Below are positions 50,041-51,227 of a stretch of DNA of 51,227 nt, piece by piece; position 1 is the first letter of the stretch, and each line of letters starts with the position of its first letter. The DNA is from Thermoleophilaceae bacterium (GTDB taxonomy: Bacteria; Actinomycetota; Thermoleophilia; Solirubrobacterales; Thermoleophilaceae). Position numbers and translations under genes: made by a program. The notes beneath the pieces are model-generated. The model had not been told where the DNA came from. It did no database searches and saw only the letters and a program-made list of their open reading frames with translations. The stretch spans positions 1 through 51,227 of the forward strand of contig JACVRW010000008.1 in assembly GCA_014534235.1 (NCBI GenBank). Direction: 5' to 3'.

Positions 50041-51227
50041 TCAGCCTGAGAGGGCGGCGGCGCCCCTCCGCCGCCGGCGTGCGCCGGCACCGCGGCCCGC
50101 TTTTTCTCCTTGAACACCGCATGCACCGCCCCTGGGATGCCGTACTCGTACGGACCGCCGACCACGGTCGGCACCTCGTCGAAGTTGAAGACCGGCGGCG
50201 GGGAGGAGACCTGCCACTCGATCGAGTGGGCACGCCACGGATTGGCGGCGGCCCTCGGGCCGTGCCGCCAAGAGGCGATCATGTTGTAGAGGAAGATCAT
50301 GAACGACAGGCCGAAGATGAACGCCGAGATCGAGATGATCGCGTTCCAGGTCGCGAACTGCTCCGCGTAGTCGGCCACCCGCCTAGGCATGCCGTCGATG
50401 CCCACGAAGTGCATCGGGCCGAAGGTGAGGTTGAAGAAGATGAACGAGAGCCAGAAGTGCAGCTTGCCGAGCGACTCGTCGTACATCCGGCCGGTCATCT
50501 TCGGGAACCAGTGATAGAGCCCGGCGAAGATCGTGAAGACGGAGCCGCCGAAGAGCACGTAGTGGATGTGCGCCACCACGAAGTAGGTGTCCGACACGTG
50601 GATCGTGAACGGGATGACCGCGAGCATGATCCCGCTGATCCCCCCGAGCGTGAACATCGTTATGAAGCCCAGCGCGAAAAGCATGGGCGTTCGCAGGTGG
50701 ATCACGCCTCTCCAGAGCGTCGCGAGCCAGGAGAAGATCTTGATGCCCGTCGGGACGGCGATCAGCATCGTCGTGATCATCATCGGGATCCGCAGCCAGG
50801 CCTGCATGCCGGACACGAACATGTGGTGCGCCCAAACCGTGAAGCCGAGGATGATGATCGCCACCAGCGAGAACGCCATCATCCGGTAGCCGAATATCGG
50901 CTTGCGGGCGTTGGTGGAGATGACCTCGCTGATGATCCCGAAGCCCGGCAGCATCATGATGTAGACGGCCGGGTGGGAGTAGAACCAGAAGACGTGCTGG
51001 TACATCAGCACGTCGCCGTTGGCGGACGGGCTGAAGAAGTGGGTGCCGATCGTGCGGTCGAGCAGCACGAAGAACTGTGAGCCGGCTATGAATGGCGTGG
51101 CGATGACGACGAGCAGCGAGGTCGTGAAGTTCGCCCACACGAGCAGCGGCATGCGCCAGAACGTCATGCCGGGCGCGCGCATCGTGATGATCGTGACCAG
51201 GAAGTTCAGCGCGGTCGCGATCGACGA
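50037..51227 (-). CDS. ctaD: Cytochrome c oxidase subunit I (partial, 5' end off the window)
   Basis: About 396 residues of the haem-copper subunit, cut by the right edge before the first helices. Key residues present: FWFYSHPAVYIMMLPGFG (Cu_B His and the cross-linked Tyr), WAHHMFVSG (the other Cu_B His pair), YFVVAHIHYVLFGG (haem a3 and haem a His), plus HFWLSFIFFNLTFGPMHFVGI. This fits an aa3-type proton-pumping oxidase. The C-terminus is an Ala/Gly/Pro tail. Its stop overlaps the next gene. Confidence 0.97.
   Translation of the reverse strand, partial: SSIATALNFLVTIITMRAPGMTFWRMPLLVWANFTTSLLVVIATPFIAGSQFFVLLDRTIGTHFFSPSANGDVLMYQHVFWFYSHPAVYIMMLPGFGIISEVISTNARKPIFGYRMMAFSLVAIIILGFTVWAHHMFVSGMQAWLRIPMMITTMLIAVPTGIKIFSWLATLWRGVIHLRTPMLFALGFITMFTLGGISGIMLAVIPFTIHVSDTYFVVAHIHYVLFGGSVFTIFAGLYHWFPKMTGRMYDESLGKLHFWLSFIFFNLTFGPMHFVGIDGMPRRVADYAEQFATWNAIISISAFIFGLSFMIFLYNMIASWRHGPRAAANPWRAHSIEWQVSSPPPVFNFDEVPTVVGGPYEYGIPGAVHAVFKEKKRAAVPAHAGGGGAPPPSQAE

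Noticed and set aside
1-51227. CRISPR arrays, rRNA genes, complete insertion sequences
   Set aside because: No regularly spaced direct repeats with unique spacers, no rRNA signatures, and no intact transposase seen on reading both strands.

Overview
This 51 kb window is high-GC DNA with dense one-strand operons, many GTG starts and stop/start overlaps of the ATGA or GTGA type. The gene content points to an actinobacterium: a GuaB3-type IMP dehydrogenase homologue, a bifunctional Nnr, MurI-Rph-RdgB in a row, and an aa3-type oxidase operon with small membrane proteins. The style of the hypothetical and integrase genes suggests the class Thermoleophilia (Solirubrobacterales-like). That placement is my inference from family resemblance, not from a marker search.

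Layout. 1-7616: a hydantoinase A fragment cut by the left edge, a small zinc-motif protein, a flavin reductase, a decayed nadB, a histone-deacetylase-like amidohydrolase, and an asparagine synthase/glycosyltransferase pair. 7734-14897: a Flp-type pilin followed by an accessory stretch. It holds a hypothetical gene, a secreted protein, gene relics, a very large exported protein with PKD-like and ILEI/FAM3-like domains, and a wrecked tyrosine integrase. A 13-bp direct repeat lies at the pilin stop codon and again immediately after the integrase stop codon, so 7953-14897 reads as a degenerate integrated island.

15390-29672: housekeeping operons. These are murI-rph-rdgB-CDF transporter; roadblock protein-unknown-tldD-tldE; HU; pyrF; and LysM protein-D,D-carboxypeptidase-PfkB kinase-guaB3-guaA. 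29713-32566: small hypotheticals, a MarR regulator and a secreted M23 peptidase. 32874-42964: rplM-rpsI-glmM, then glmS-acpS-nnr-CBS-alr-cca-(corA relic)-HIT. 43159-47602: cold-shock protein, IF-1, exported or membrane hypotheticals, a GT4 glycosyltransferase and a diheme cytochrome c. 47673-51227 (minus strand): an inositol-phosphatase-like enzyme and a cytochrome oxidase operon (ctaD cut by the right edge, a two-domain stress-protein-like gene, ctaE, a 36-residue membrane protein).

How the genes work together: murI, alr, glmM, glmS and the D,D-carboxypeptidase all feed or trim peptidoglycan; guaB3/guaA and pyrF make nucleotides; rph, cca, rdgB and nnr are RNA, nucleotide and cofactor maintenance enzymes; the cytochrome c and oxidase genes form a respiratory end-segment.

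The most unusual signals are duplications at gene junctions. A 35-bp tandem repeat at murI/rph and a 71-bp-spaced duplication before tldD each re-create a GTGA stop/start overlap and so produce chains of tiny translatable ORFs. Others are an S9 protein with a roughly 200-residue acidic N-terminal extension, the pilin-3'-end island, and relics of nadB and corA.
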